Source: an uncultured Lachnospiraceae bacterium (lineage in GTDB: Bacteria > Bacillota > Clostridia > Lachnospirales > Lachnospiraceae). Taken from it: 6,066 bases of DNA. The notes below the pieces were generated by a model, which was not told the DNA's origin, ran no database searches, and saw only the letters and a list, made by a program, of their open reading frames with translations. The stretch lies in the NCBI GenBank assembly GCA_946538445.1, contig CAMNGO010000127.1, positions 1 through 6,066 on the forward strand, read 5' to 3'. This document shows positions 1-6,064 of this stretch, piece after piece; within the stretch, counting starts at the first letter, position 1, and each line of letters begins with the position of its first letter. The translations under genes and the position numbers were made by a program.

Positions 1-50
1 TTCTTTTTAACATTTCACCAATTTATCGCTTTTAAGGATTAAATTTTTCC

Positions 51-79
51 TTGACATCACTATTTGGCAGTGATATAAT
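51..79 (+). promoter_or_regulatory. Consensus sigma-A type promoter of the opp operon
   Basis: The -35 box TTGACA (51-56) and the -10 box TATAAT (74-79) both match the housekeeping consensus exactly and are separated by the optimal 17 bases. A TG dinucleotide at 71-72 makes it an extended -10 promoter (TGATATAAT). The predicted start of transcription is about position 86, giving a leader of roughly 50 bases before oppA. Such a strong promoter is expected for an abundant binding protein, and suggests that any control acts by repression. No other convincing promoter was seen in the window. Confidence 0.93.
56..74. promoter_or_regulatory. Inverted repeat filling the promoter spacer, candidate operator
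   Basis: ATCACT (56-61) and AGTGAT (69-74) form a perfect 6-bp inverted repeat around a 7-base centre. It runs from the last base of the -35 box to the first base of the -10 box, so a dimeric protein bound here would cover the promoter spacer and block RNA polymerase. The repeat is seen directly; the operator role is inferred, and no regulator is encoded in the window. Confidence 0.5.
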
Positions 80-96
80 ACCTATGTTTTATAGGT
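80..96. promoter_or_regulatory. Inverted repeat over the transcription start, candidate second operator
   Basis: ACCTAT (80-85) and ATAGGT (91-96) are a perfect 6-bp inverted repeat around GTTTT. It lies directly after the -10 box and spans the predicted start near 86, so only part of it would be transcribed, and it would act as a DNA site rather than an RNA hairpin. Its arms differ from those of the repeat at 56-74, so a different protein would be expected, or it may be chance in AT-rich DNA. Confidence 0.35.
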
Positions 97-138
97 GTAT
101 TGTTTAACCTAAAATAATATTATGAGGAGGATGAAACC

Positions 139-1809
139 ATGAAAAAGTCAATTTTGGCGCTTGTGCTTGCGATGGCTATGATCGCAGGACTTGTGGGCTG
201 TGGCAGCAGTGGCGGCGGAAAAGCCGAAGATTCCACACAGGCAGCAGCTCCGGCAGCCGGCGGATCTGATCTTAAGGTTATGATCGAGACGGGCGTTGAG
301 TCCCTGGATCCTCAGGTTGCTACCGACGGAACATCTTTTGAGTTCATCGCGAACTACACAGATGGTCTGATGCAGATGGATGCGGACGGACAGCCGATTC
401 CGGCTATCGCAGAATCTTATGAAGTCTCTGAGGACGGTACAGAGTATACCTTCCATCTCAGAGATGCAAAATGGAGTAACGGAACTCCTGTCACTGCAGC
501 AGACTTCGTGTTTGCATGGCAGAGAGCTGTAGATCCGGCACTTTCTTCTGAGTATTCCTACATGCTCAGCGATATCGGCCAGATCGCGAATGCGGCTGAG
601 ATCATTGCAGGTGAGAAGGACAAGAGCGAACTGGGTGTCACAGCAGTGGATGATAAGACACTCAAGGTTGTGCTGAATGTTCCTGTCAGCTATTTCTTAA
701 GCCTGATGTATTTCCCAACCTACTATCCGATGAACGAAGAGTTCTTCAACAGTGTTGGTGACAACTATGGTACCAGCGCAGATACCGTATTAAGCAACGG
801 TGCATTTATCGTGGATGATTACACTGTAGCAGGTAATTCCCTTCATCTTACCAAGAACCCGGATTACTGGGATGCTGACAGAGTACAGCTTTCCGGTATC
901 AGCTATCAGGTGATCCAGGATTCCCAGCAGGCTCTGATGAGCTATCAGAACGGCGACCTTGATACCACTCTCATCAATGGTGATCAGGTAGACCAGGTTC
1001 AGGGTAGTGAAGAGTTCCAGGCAATCGGTGCAGGATACCTCTGGTATGTAAGCCCTAACATCGATGCAGTGGACGCATTAAAGAACCTCAACATCCGTAT
1101 GGCCCTCACTATGGCGATCGACCGTGATACCATCACAAAAGACGTACTGAAAGACGGATCCAATCCTTCTTACCGTGCCGTACCGATGGATTTCTGTACA
1201 GGTCCTGACGGCAAAGATTTCTCCGAAGATCAGGAGATGCATAAAGACGTATGTAACTTCGATGCTGCAAAGGCAGCTGAATTCTGGAAGAAAGGTCTGG
1301 AAGAATTAGGTATGGACAGCCTGGAGCTTGAGATGATCGTTGATGATGACGATGCTCCGAAGAAGGTATCCACCGTTCTGAAAGAGCAGTGGGAGACCAC
1401 CCTTCCGGGACTGACTGTAAGCTTAAGAACAGAGCCTAAGAAACAGAGAGTAGAAGATATGCAGGATGGTAACTTCCAGCTGGCTCTTACCCGCTGGGGT
1501 CCGGACTATGCCGATCCAATGACATACCTTGGCATGTGGGTTACCGGAAATGATAACAACTATGGTCTCTGGAGCAATGAAGAGTACGATGCCATCATCA
1601 CAGAATGTACTATCGGAAAGACCGCCATGGATGCGGAAGAACGTTGGGCAGAGCTCTTCAAGGCAGAAGAAATCGTATTAAACGAAGCAGTAATCTTCCC
1701 GATTTACGGTCAGTGCAATGCTGAGATGCTCAGTTCCAAAGTTACCGGTATCGAATTCCATCCGGTAGCACTTAACCGTGTATACAAGAACGCTGTAAAA
1801 TCAGAATAA
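139..1809 (+). CDS. oppA: Oligopeptide ABC transporter, substrate-binding lipoprotein OppA
   Basis: Extracellular peptide-binding protein of the family 5 solute-binding group (SBP_bac_5), which captures oligopeptides and passes them to OppBC. The 556-residue length is usual for OppA. A lipoprotein signal is clear: KK at 2-3, a hydrophobic stretch 5-19 and lipobox LVGC with Cys21 as the lipidated residue, followed by a Ser/Gly/Ala-rich linker to about residue 43. The binding domain then fills the rest. OppA hallmarks are FHLRDAKWSNG (105-115), the following TAADFVFAWQRAVDP, NIRMALTMAIDRD (318-330) and WGPDYADPMTYL (453-464). The ATG at 139 is supported by AGGAGG at 125-130, eight bases upstream. 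It is the first gene of the operon and is followed by its own terminator, which fits high expression. Codon choice looks different from the downstream genes, with fewer CCC, TCC and GCC codons, as expected for a highly expressed gene. The exact peptide preference cannot be read from the sequence; a dipeptide or other family 5 substrate remains possible. Confidence 0.95.
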   Translation: MKKSILALVLAMAMIAGLVGCGSSGGGKAEDSTQAAAPAAGGSDLKVMIETGVESLDPQVATDGTSFEFIANYTDGLMQMDADGQPIPAIAESYEVSEDGTEYTFHLRDAKWSNGTPVTAADFVFAWQRAVDPALSSEYSYMLSDIGQIANAAEIIAGEKDKSELGVTAVDDKTLKVVLNVPVSYFLSLMYFPTYYPMNEEFFNSVGDNYGTSADTVLSNGAFIVDDYTVAGNSLHLTKNPDYWDADRVQLSGISYQVIQDSQQALMSYQNGDLDTTLINGDQVDQVQGSEEFQAIGAGYLWYVSPNIDAVDALKNLNIRMALTMAIDRDTITKDVLKDGSNPSYRAVPMDFCTGPDGKDFSEDQEMHKDVCNFDAAKAAEFWKKGLEELGMDSLELEMIVDDDDAPKKVSTVLKEQWETTLPGLTVSLRTEPKKQRVEDMQDGNFQLALTRWGPDYADPMTYLGMWVTGNDNNYGLWSNEEYDAIITECTIGKTAMDAEERWAELFKAEEIVLNEAVIFPIYGQCNAEMLSSKVTGIEFHPVALNRVYKNAVKSE

Positions 1810-1823
1810 TCTGTAATGAAATG

Positions 1824-1847
1824 TCAGGATCCGGCTTAGGATCCTGA
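1824..1847 (+). other. Perfect 9-bp hairpin after oppA
   Basis: TCAGGATCC (1824-1832) pairs fully with GGATCCTGA (1839-1847) around the loop GGCTTA. It starts 14 bases after the oppA stop codon and has no T-run behind it, so it is not itself an intrinsic terminator. Lying just ahead of the real terminator, it could protect the 3' end of a short oppA-only message from exonucleases, as hairpins between transporter genes do elsewhere. That role is inferred. Confidence 0.7.
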
Positions 1848-1852
1848 ATCCC

Positions 1853-1889
1853 GGGCCGTACAATAGAGTACATTGTGCGGCCCCTTTTT
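1853..1889 (+). terminator. Rho-independent terminator between oppA and oppB
   Basis: GGGCCG (1853-1858) pairs with CGGCCC (1878-1883), and the stem continues through TACAAT and ATTGTG to 12 base pairs with one G-U pair. The loop is AGAGTAC (1865-1871), and a run of five T follows at 1885-1889. This is a complete intrinsic terminator inside the operon. Because oppB-F show no clear promoter of their own, it is most likely leaky, reducing transcription into the permease and ATPase genes relative to oppA. Confidence 0.88.
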
Positions 1890-1892
1890 GAA

Positions 1893-1905
1893 CGATGATA
1901 CATCG
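1893..1905 (+). other. Small hairpin upstream of the oppB ribosome site
   Basis: CGATG (1893-1897) and CATCG (1901-1905) form a 5-bp stem closed by an ATA loop. It lies between the terminator T-run and the oppB ribosome site. The stem does not include the ribosome site, so it need not hinder translation. It is weak and may be chance, but it could become the 5' end structure of a processed oppB-F message. Confidence 0.35.
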
Positions 1906-1916
1906 CATATCCCTGA

Positions 1917-1922
1917 GAGGAG
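1917..1922 (+). promoter_or_regulatory. Ribosome binding site that sets the oppB start at GTG
   Basis: GAGGAG at 1917-1922 lies seven bases before the GTG at 1930. An earlier in-frame TTG at 1873 would extend the protein by 19 residues, but it sits within the terminator stem and has no ribosome site. The residues it would add also do not resemble the start of an OppB, so GTG 1930 is chosen. Confidence 0.85.
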
Positions 1923-1929
1923 AATTGAC

Positions 1930-2865
1930 GTGAAAAAATACGTTGCGAAGCGTGTGATCACAGCAATATTTACCCTGCTGGTCATACTGCTTGTGCTCTT
2001 TATCCTCATGCAGCTGATGCCGGGTTCTCCCTTTAACGATGAGAAGCTGACGGCAGACCAGAAGGCAGCCCTCTATGCCAAATACGGGCTGGATCAGCCT
2101 GTGGTCGTCCAGTTCTTCCATTACGTCGTAAACATGCTGCGTGGAGATTTTGGAGTAAGTTATAAGATTTCGAAAAATACACCCATCGCTCAGCTGATTG
2201 CTGTGCGACTTCCGGTGTCTATTGCCATCGGAGGCTATGCGGTAGCCCTGGGAGCTCTTGTGGGCCTTATCCTGGGTCTGATCGCAGCCCTTCGCCGGGA
2301 TACCATACTGGATACCTTGTGTACGGTCATATCGGTCATCGGTGTGTCGGTACCATCCTATGTGTTTGCCCTGGCCTTAAGCTTCCAATTTGGCTATAAA
2401 TGGCATCTCTTTCCCATGCTTTACAATACTGCGGAGGCATTGAATTCCAGTGTCCTGCCCAGTGTCTCGCTTTCCATGTTCACCATGGCATCCATCGCCC
2501 GTTTTACCAGGACGGAGATGCTGGAGGTTATGGGAAGCGAATACATGCTTTTGGCAGAGAGTAAAGGAATATCGGGGGGTGCCCTGATCTTCCGGCATGC
2601 TCTCCGCAATGCTTTGATTCCCATTATCACGGTTCTGGCGCCTTTGATCGTAGACCTGATGACGGGTTCCCTGGTGGTGGAGAAGATCTTCTCTATCCCG
2701 GGCGTGGGATCGCTTCTGGTCAATGCGATCCAGTCCAATGACTATAACGTGGTAATCTCGCTGAGTTTTATCTACTCGGCTATGTATATCGCCATTATGC
2801 TGGTGGTGGATATCCTCTATGGCATTATTGATCCGAGGATCCGTCTGGCTAAAGATGACGCTTAA
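1930..2865 (+). CDS. oppB: Oligopeptide ABC transporter, permease OppB
   Basis: Integral membrane subunit that pairs with OppC to form the peptide channel; binding-protein-dependent transport family (BPD_transp_1). Translation from GTG at 1930 gives 311 residues, close to the usual 306 or so for OppB. Residues 1-35 carry the typical OppB N-terminus: a KKYVAKR start, one membrane helix (about 9-29) and the MPGSPF motif. An extracellular segment with GDFGVS (72-77) follows, then further helices near 97-120, 130-155, 175-192, 232-252 and 276-299. The cytoplasmic EAA loop that docks with the ATPases is at 204-231, with AESKG and RHALRNALIP. FSIPGVG (254-260) and DPRIR (301-305) are further family hallmarks. 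It is short like classical OppB, unlike the much longer AmiC of streptococci as I recall it. OppC follows after an 18-base gap, so the two are almost surely co-translated. Confidence 0.95.
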   Translation: MKKYVAKRVITAIFTLLVILLVLFILMQLMPGSPFNDEKLTADQKAALYAKYGLDQPVVVQFFHYVVNMLRGDFGVSYKISKNTPIAQLIAVRLPVSIAIGGYAVALGALVGLILGLIAALRRDTILDTLCTVISVIGVSVPSYVFALALSFQFGYKWHLFPMLYNTAEALNSSVLPSVSLSMFTMASIARFTRTEMLEVMGSEYMLLAESKGISGGALIFRHALRNALIPIITVLAPLIVDLMTGSLVVEKIFSIPGVGSLLVNAIQSNDYNVVISLSFIYSAMYIAIMLVVDILYGIIDPRIRLAKDDA

Positions 2866-2883
2866 GGAAGGTGGTACGCAGAT

Positions 2884-3957
2884 ATGTTTAAGAAAAAGAA
2901 AGCGGCTGCCTCCCCAATCGCAGCTGTCAACACTTACGTGCCGGTGGATACGGACTTTGTCTTAAAGGACGATCTGAGCGATCTTGAGATCGATACCAAC
3001 TTTAAGGCTCAGAGCTTCTGGAAGGAAGTGTCATACCGCTTCTTCCGCAAGGGAAGTGCTGTATTTGGCATGATCATGATTCTTCTGATCACGGTCATGG
3101 CGATCATCGGCCCCAGCATGAATGATTATACCTACTCCGGCCAGAATCTGGCGGAGAAGAGCCTGGCGCCCCGTGTGCAGGGCCTGGAGAAGATAGGGAT
3201 CTTTGACGGATCCGAGAAAATGAATACAATAAACGGTGTTCAGATAGTGAACAATTATAAAGACAAAGGGCTGGATGATACCTACTATTGGTTTGGTTCC
3301 GACAACTTCGGACGGGACATCTGGACCCGTACCTGGCATGGTGCCAGGGTATCTCTGATCATCGCGGTGGTGGCTGCGGTGATCGATATGATCATCGGTA
3401 TGAGTTACGGTCTGATCTCCGGCTATTTCGGCGGGAAGACGGATATGGTTATGCAGAGGATTCTGGAGATAGCCAACTCCATTCCCAGATTGGTTATCGT
3501 TACCCTCCTCCTCCTGGTGTTCAAACCGGGTATGCTGACCATCATCATCGCCCTCATGCTCACAGAATGGGTGGGTATGAGCCGTATCGCCAGAGCGGAG
3601 ATGCTGAAGCTGAAAGAACAGGAATTCGTCCTGGCCTCCAGGACTCTGGGAGCCGGAAGCTTCCACATTATTTTCCGGGAAGTACTTCCTAACATCATCG
3701 GACCGATCATCACCCAGGTTATGTTCTCTATCCCGACGGCGATCTTCACGGAGGCTTTCCTGTCCTTCGTGGGTCTGGGTATCCCGGTGCCACAGTGTTC
3801 TCTGGGTTCCCTGATCTCGGATGGATTCAACAGCTTCACCACGCATCCTTATCAGATTGTAGCACCCATCCTGGTGATGGCTCTTCTGATGCTGTCCTTC
3901 AACCTGGTGGCTGACGGACTGCGAGAAGCCCTGGATCCCAAGATGAAAGGAATGTGA
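2884..3957 (+). CDS. oppC: Oligopeptide ABC transporter, permease OppC
   Basis: Second channel subunit, partner of OppB. At 357 residues it is somewhat longer than many OppC proteins, because of a charged cytoplasmic N-terminal stretch (1-55, with KKKK at 3-6) and an enlarged first extracellular loop (about 79-135). Helix 1 lies near 59-77 (OppC_N region). The conserved FGSDNFGRDIWTR motif (137-149) leads into the BPD_transp_1 core, with helices near 155-180, 203-214, 216-235, 272-292 and 325-344. The EAA loop is about 246-270, with ASRTLGAG and REVLPN. FLSFVGLGIP (292-301) and the DPKMKG ending are typical of OppC. The ATG at 2884 has AAGGTGG (2868-2874) nine bases upstream, overlapping the region just after the oppB stop. 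The stop codon TGA (3955-3957) is embedded in the ribosome site of oppD, pointing to translational coupling. Confidence 0.94.
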   Translation: MFKKKKAAASPIAAVNTYVPVDTDFVLKDDLSDLEIDTNFKAQSFWKEVSYRFFRKGSAVFGMIMILLITVMAIIGPSMNDYTYSGQNLAEKSLAPRVQGLEKIGIFDGSEKMNTINGVQIVNNYKDKGLDDTYYWFGSDNFGRDIWTRTWHGARVSLIIAVVAAVIDMIIGMSYGLISGYFGGKTDMVMQRILEIANSIPRLVIVTLLLLVFKPGMLTIIIALMLTEWVGMSRIARAEMLKLKEQEFVLASRTLGAGSFHIIFREVLPNIIGPIITQVMFSIPTAIFTEAFLSFVGLGIPVPQCSLGSLISDGFNSFTTHPYQIVAPILVMALLMLSFNLVADGLREALDPKMKGM

Positions 3958-3962
3958 GGTGG
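3956..3962 (+). promoter_or_regulatory. Ribosome binding site that sets the oppD start at ATG
   Basis: GAGGTGG at 3956-3962 overlaps the last two bases of the oppC stop codon and is five bases before the ATG at 3968. An in-frame GTG at 3959 lies inside this ribosome site and so cannot be served by it. The ATG at 3968 is therefore preferred, shortening the longest open frame by three residues. Confidence 0.8.
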
Positions 3963-3967
3963 ATGAT

Positions 3968-5062
3968 ATGGCAGAATATAATGAGAAGATTCTAGATATC
4001 AAAAATCTCGATATCACATTTAAAACCATAGCAGGCCCGATTCATGCGATCCGCGGGATCAACGTGGACCTGATGAAGGGCGAAACCGTGGCCATCGTGG
4101 GCGAGTCTGGTTCCGGCAAGTCCGTAACCATGAAGGCAGCCATGGGCATCCTGGCCCAGAATGCGGTGGTTAACAGCGGTACCATTGAATTTACTTATAT
4201 AGGGGATAACGGGGAGAAGGAGACGGTGGATATCCTGAAACAGAGCAAGACCTGGATCCGTAAGAATATCAACGGAAGAAGGATCTCCATGGTATTCCAG
4301 GATCCCATGACTTCCCTGGATCCCACCATGAATATCGGAAAACAGATCATGGAGGGGATGATCTGGCATTATAAAACTCCCAAGCAGGAAGCTTATGACA
4401 AAGCAGTCCAGCTCCTGAAGGAAGTCGGCATCGAGGATGCCGAGAAGCGAATGAAGAATTATCCCCATCAGCTGTCCGGCGGTATGAGGCAGAGGGTGGT
4501 CATCGCCATTGCCCTGGCCTGTGACCCGGATCTCCTGATCTGTGATGAGCCCACCACAGCTCTGGACGTAACCATCCAGGCCAAAATTCTCGAACTGATC
4601 AAAAAGGTACAGAGAGAGAGGGGAATTTCCGTCATTTACATCACCCATGACCTTGGTGTTGTGGCCAAGGTTGCGGACTATGTCAATGTAATGTATGCCG
4701 GTAAGATCGTGGAGACAGGCAAGATCAATGAGATCTACTATGATCCGCGTCACCCCTATACCTGGGGACTTCTTTCCGCCATGCCGGATCTGGATACCGA
4801 CGATGACCGTCTGTATACCATCCCCGGGTCGCCGCCTAACCTTATCCGTGAACCGGCAGGAGATGCTTTTGCCATGAGAAACCGGCAGGCGTTGGTGGTG
4901 GATGACAAGGTGGATGCTCCAATGTTCAAGATCACGGATACCCACTATGCGGCAACCTGGCTTCTGGATCCGAGGGCGCCGAAAGTGGAGATGCCAATAG
5001 AACTGAAACACAGGATCGAAAGAATGAAGAAGGAGGCGGAAGATTATGGCAGCACAATATAA
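3968..5062 (+). CDS. oppD: Oligopeptide ABC transporter, ATP-binding protein OppD
   Basis: Cytoplasmic ATPase that, paired with OppF, powers peptide import. Starting at ATG 3968 it has 364 residues, slightly above the usual 330-360. All ABC motifs are present: Walker A GESGSGKS (45-52), Q-loop Q111 in VFQDPMTSLDP, signature LSGGMRQR (169-176), Walker B LLICDEP (189-195, Glu194 catalytic), D-loop ALD (198-200) and switch His227. An insertion with charged residues (about 78-103) precedes the Q-loop. The C-terminal oligopeptide extension follows, with RHPYTWGLLSAMPDLD (261-276) and TIPGSPPNL (284-292). The odd point is here: the four cysteines normally found in this extension are absent, at residues 299 (Asp), 305 (Asn), 312 (Asp) and 330 (Thr). 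The whole tail (GDAFAMRN, THYAATWLLDP, APKVEMP) resembles AmiE-type ATPases of streptococci as I remember them. The end overlaps oppF by 17 bases. Confidence 0.95.
   Translation: MAEYNEKILDIKNLDITFKTIAGPIHAIRGINVDLMKGETVAIVGESGSGKSVTMKAAMGILAQNAVVNSGTIEFTYIGDNGEKETVDILKQSKTWIRKNINGRRISMVFQDPMTSLDPTMNIGKQIMEGMIWHYKTPKQEAYDKAVQLLKEVGIEDAEKRMKNYPHQLSGGMRQRVVIAIALACDPDLLICDEPTTALDVTIQAKILELIKKVQRERGISVIYITHDLGVVAKVADYVNVMYAGKIVETGKINEIYYDPRHPYTWGLLSAMPDLDTDDDRLYTIPGSPPNLIREPAGDAFAMRNRQALVVDDKVDAPMFKITDTHYAATWLLDPRAPKVEMPIELKHRIERMKKEAEDYGSTI
5030..5036 (+). promoter_or_regulatory. Ribosome binding site of oppF inside oppD
   Basis: AAGGAGG, a full match to the consensus, lies within the last codons of oppD and nine bases before the oppF ATG. 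It fixes that start, even though the start lies 17 bases inside the oppD reading frame. Confidence 0.85.
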
Positions 5063-5996
5063 TCAGGAACCCCTCCTTAAAGTGGAAGGACTTAAACAGT
5101 ATTTCCCCATCAGCAGGACATTTACCGTCAAGGCGGTGGATGATGTCAGCTTCGAGATCTATCCCGGGGAGACGTATGGTCTGGTGGGAGAATCCGGTTC
5201 CGGAAAATCCACCATCGGCAGAAGTGTGATCCGCCTCTACAAACCTACGGATGGCAAGATCATTTTTGACGGGAAGGATATCAGTGGAAAGATGTCCAAA
5301 AGTGTGGAATCGGATCTTCGCGTGAAGATGCAGATGATCTTCCAGGATCCCATGGCATCCCTGAATCCACGAAAAACCGTGGGGGATATCATCGGGGAAG
5401 GCCTGGATATCCACAAGATGTACAAGACGAGGGATGAACGACAGGAGAAGATCCGTCGTATCCTGAAGAAAGTTGGTCTGGCTCCCGAGCACCACAGCCG
5501 CTATCCCCATCAGTTTTCCGGTGGACAGAGACAGCGTGTGGGCATCGCCAGAGCCCTGATCATGGATCCTAAGCTGATCATCGCCGATGAGTGTATCTCC
5601 GCCCTGGATGTATCCATCCAGGCCCAGGTGGTGAATCTGATGAAGGATATCCAGCAGGAGACGCACTCAGCTTATCTTTTCATCGCCCATGACCTTTCCA
5701 TGGTAAAATACATCTCGGACCGCATCGGAGTCCTGCATCTTGGACATATGCTGGAGACCGGAACGACGGAGGAGATCTTTGCAAGACCCATGCATCCTTA
5801 TACAAGGAGTCTGCTCTCCGCCATTCCTGCACCGAATCCGATTCTGGAGAAGCAGCGTGTCTCTGTGAGTTATGATTACCGGACTTCCGGGATCGATTAC
5901 GATAAGGGAACCGATCACCTGGTGGAAGGCACTCATTATGTGCGTTGCACCGATGAGGAGTTTGATAAGTGGATGAAGGAGACGGAGTCCATGTAA
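5046..5996 (+). CDS. oppF: Oligopeptide ABC transporter, ATP-binding protein OppF
   Basis: Second ATPase, forming the nucleotide-binding pair with OppD. Its 316 residues fit OppF/AmiF. Motifs seen are Walker A GESGSGKS (48-55), Q-loop Q100 in IFQDPMASLNPRKTV, signature FSGGQRQR (157-164), Walker B LIIADE (177-182, Glu182 catalytic), D-loop ALD (186-188), switch His215 in FIAHDLS, and HPYTRSLLSAIP (250-261) opening the oligopeptide C-terminal region. The residue after Walker B is Cys183 where most family members have Pro. The tail (about 268-316) lacks the usual cysteine cluster and carries a Tyr/Asp-rich stretch with EGTHYV (294-299), like streptococcal AmiF from memory. The ATG at 5046 is served by AAGGAGG (5030-5036), nine bases upstream and inside oppD, so its translation is likely coupled to that of oppD. 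It is the last gene before the terminator. Confidence 0.95.
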   Translation: MAAQYNQEPLLKVEGLKQYFPISRTFTVKAVDDVSFEIYPGETYGLVGESGSGKSTIGRSVIRLYKPTDGKIIFDGKDISGKMSKSVESDLRVKMQMIFQDPMASLNPRKTVGDIIGEGLDIHKMYKTRDERQEKIRRILKKVGLAPEHHSRYPHQFSGGQRQRVGIARALIMDPKLIIADECISALDVSIQAQVVNLMKDIQQETHSAYLFIAHDLSMVKYISDRIGVLHLGHMLETGTTEEIFARPMHPYTRSLLSAIPAPNPILEKQRVSVSYDYRTSGIDYDKGTDHLVEGTHYVRCTDEEFDKWMKETESM

Positions 5997-6028
5997 ACTC
6001 TACATTCTAATCATTTTAATATGGTAGG

Positions 6029-6064
6029 AAATGGGATTCTATAATTCATAGGATCCCATTTTTT
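6029..6064 (+). terminator. Rho-independent terminator at the end of the operon
   Basis: ATGGGATTCTAT (6031-6042) pairs with ATAGGATCCCAT (6048-6059) over 12 base pairs with a single T-G wobble. The loop is AATTC, and the stem can be lengthened by two A-T pairs using part of the T-run. Six T follow at 6059-6064. It begins 32 bases after the oppF stop and closes the operon, so no further gene is expected in this transcript. Confidence 0.93.

Noticed and set aside
36..56. Possible CodY box in the AT-rich stretch before the -35 box
   Set aside because: The AAATTTTTCC stretch matches only one half of the CodY consensus, and the GAAAATT half is missing.
114..123. Palindrome ATAATATTAT in the oppA leader
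   Set aside because: It is a short pure A/T palindrome in AT-rich DNA, and is easily explained by composition.
1888..1913. Possible promoter for oppB-F after the internal terminator
   Set aside because: TTGAAC at 1888 resembles a -35 box, but no acceptable -10 box is present at the right distance; TATCCC at 1908 is too poor and too close.
1873..1929. Upstream TTG start extending OppB by 19 residues
   Set aside because: The TTG is within the terminator stem, has no ribosome site, and the extra residues do not resemble an OppB N-terminus, while GTG 1930 has a good site.
3288..3692. Second + strand frame of 134 codons inside oppC
   Set aside because: It is an out-of-frame reading of the conserved OppC core, giving a low-complexity Arg/Gly/His-rich product with no ribosome site.
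3031..5011. Long antisense open frames opposite oppC and oppD (over 330 codons each)
   Set aside because: Their products are rich in His, Asp and Arg without any domain or membrane pattern, they lack ribosome sites, and they mirror the codon bias of well-supported genes on the other strand.
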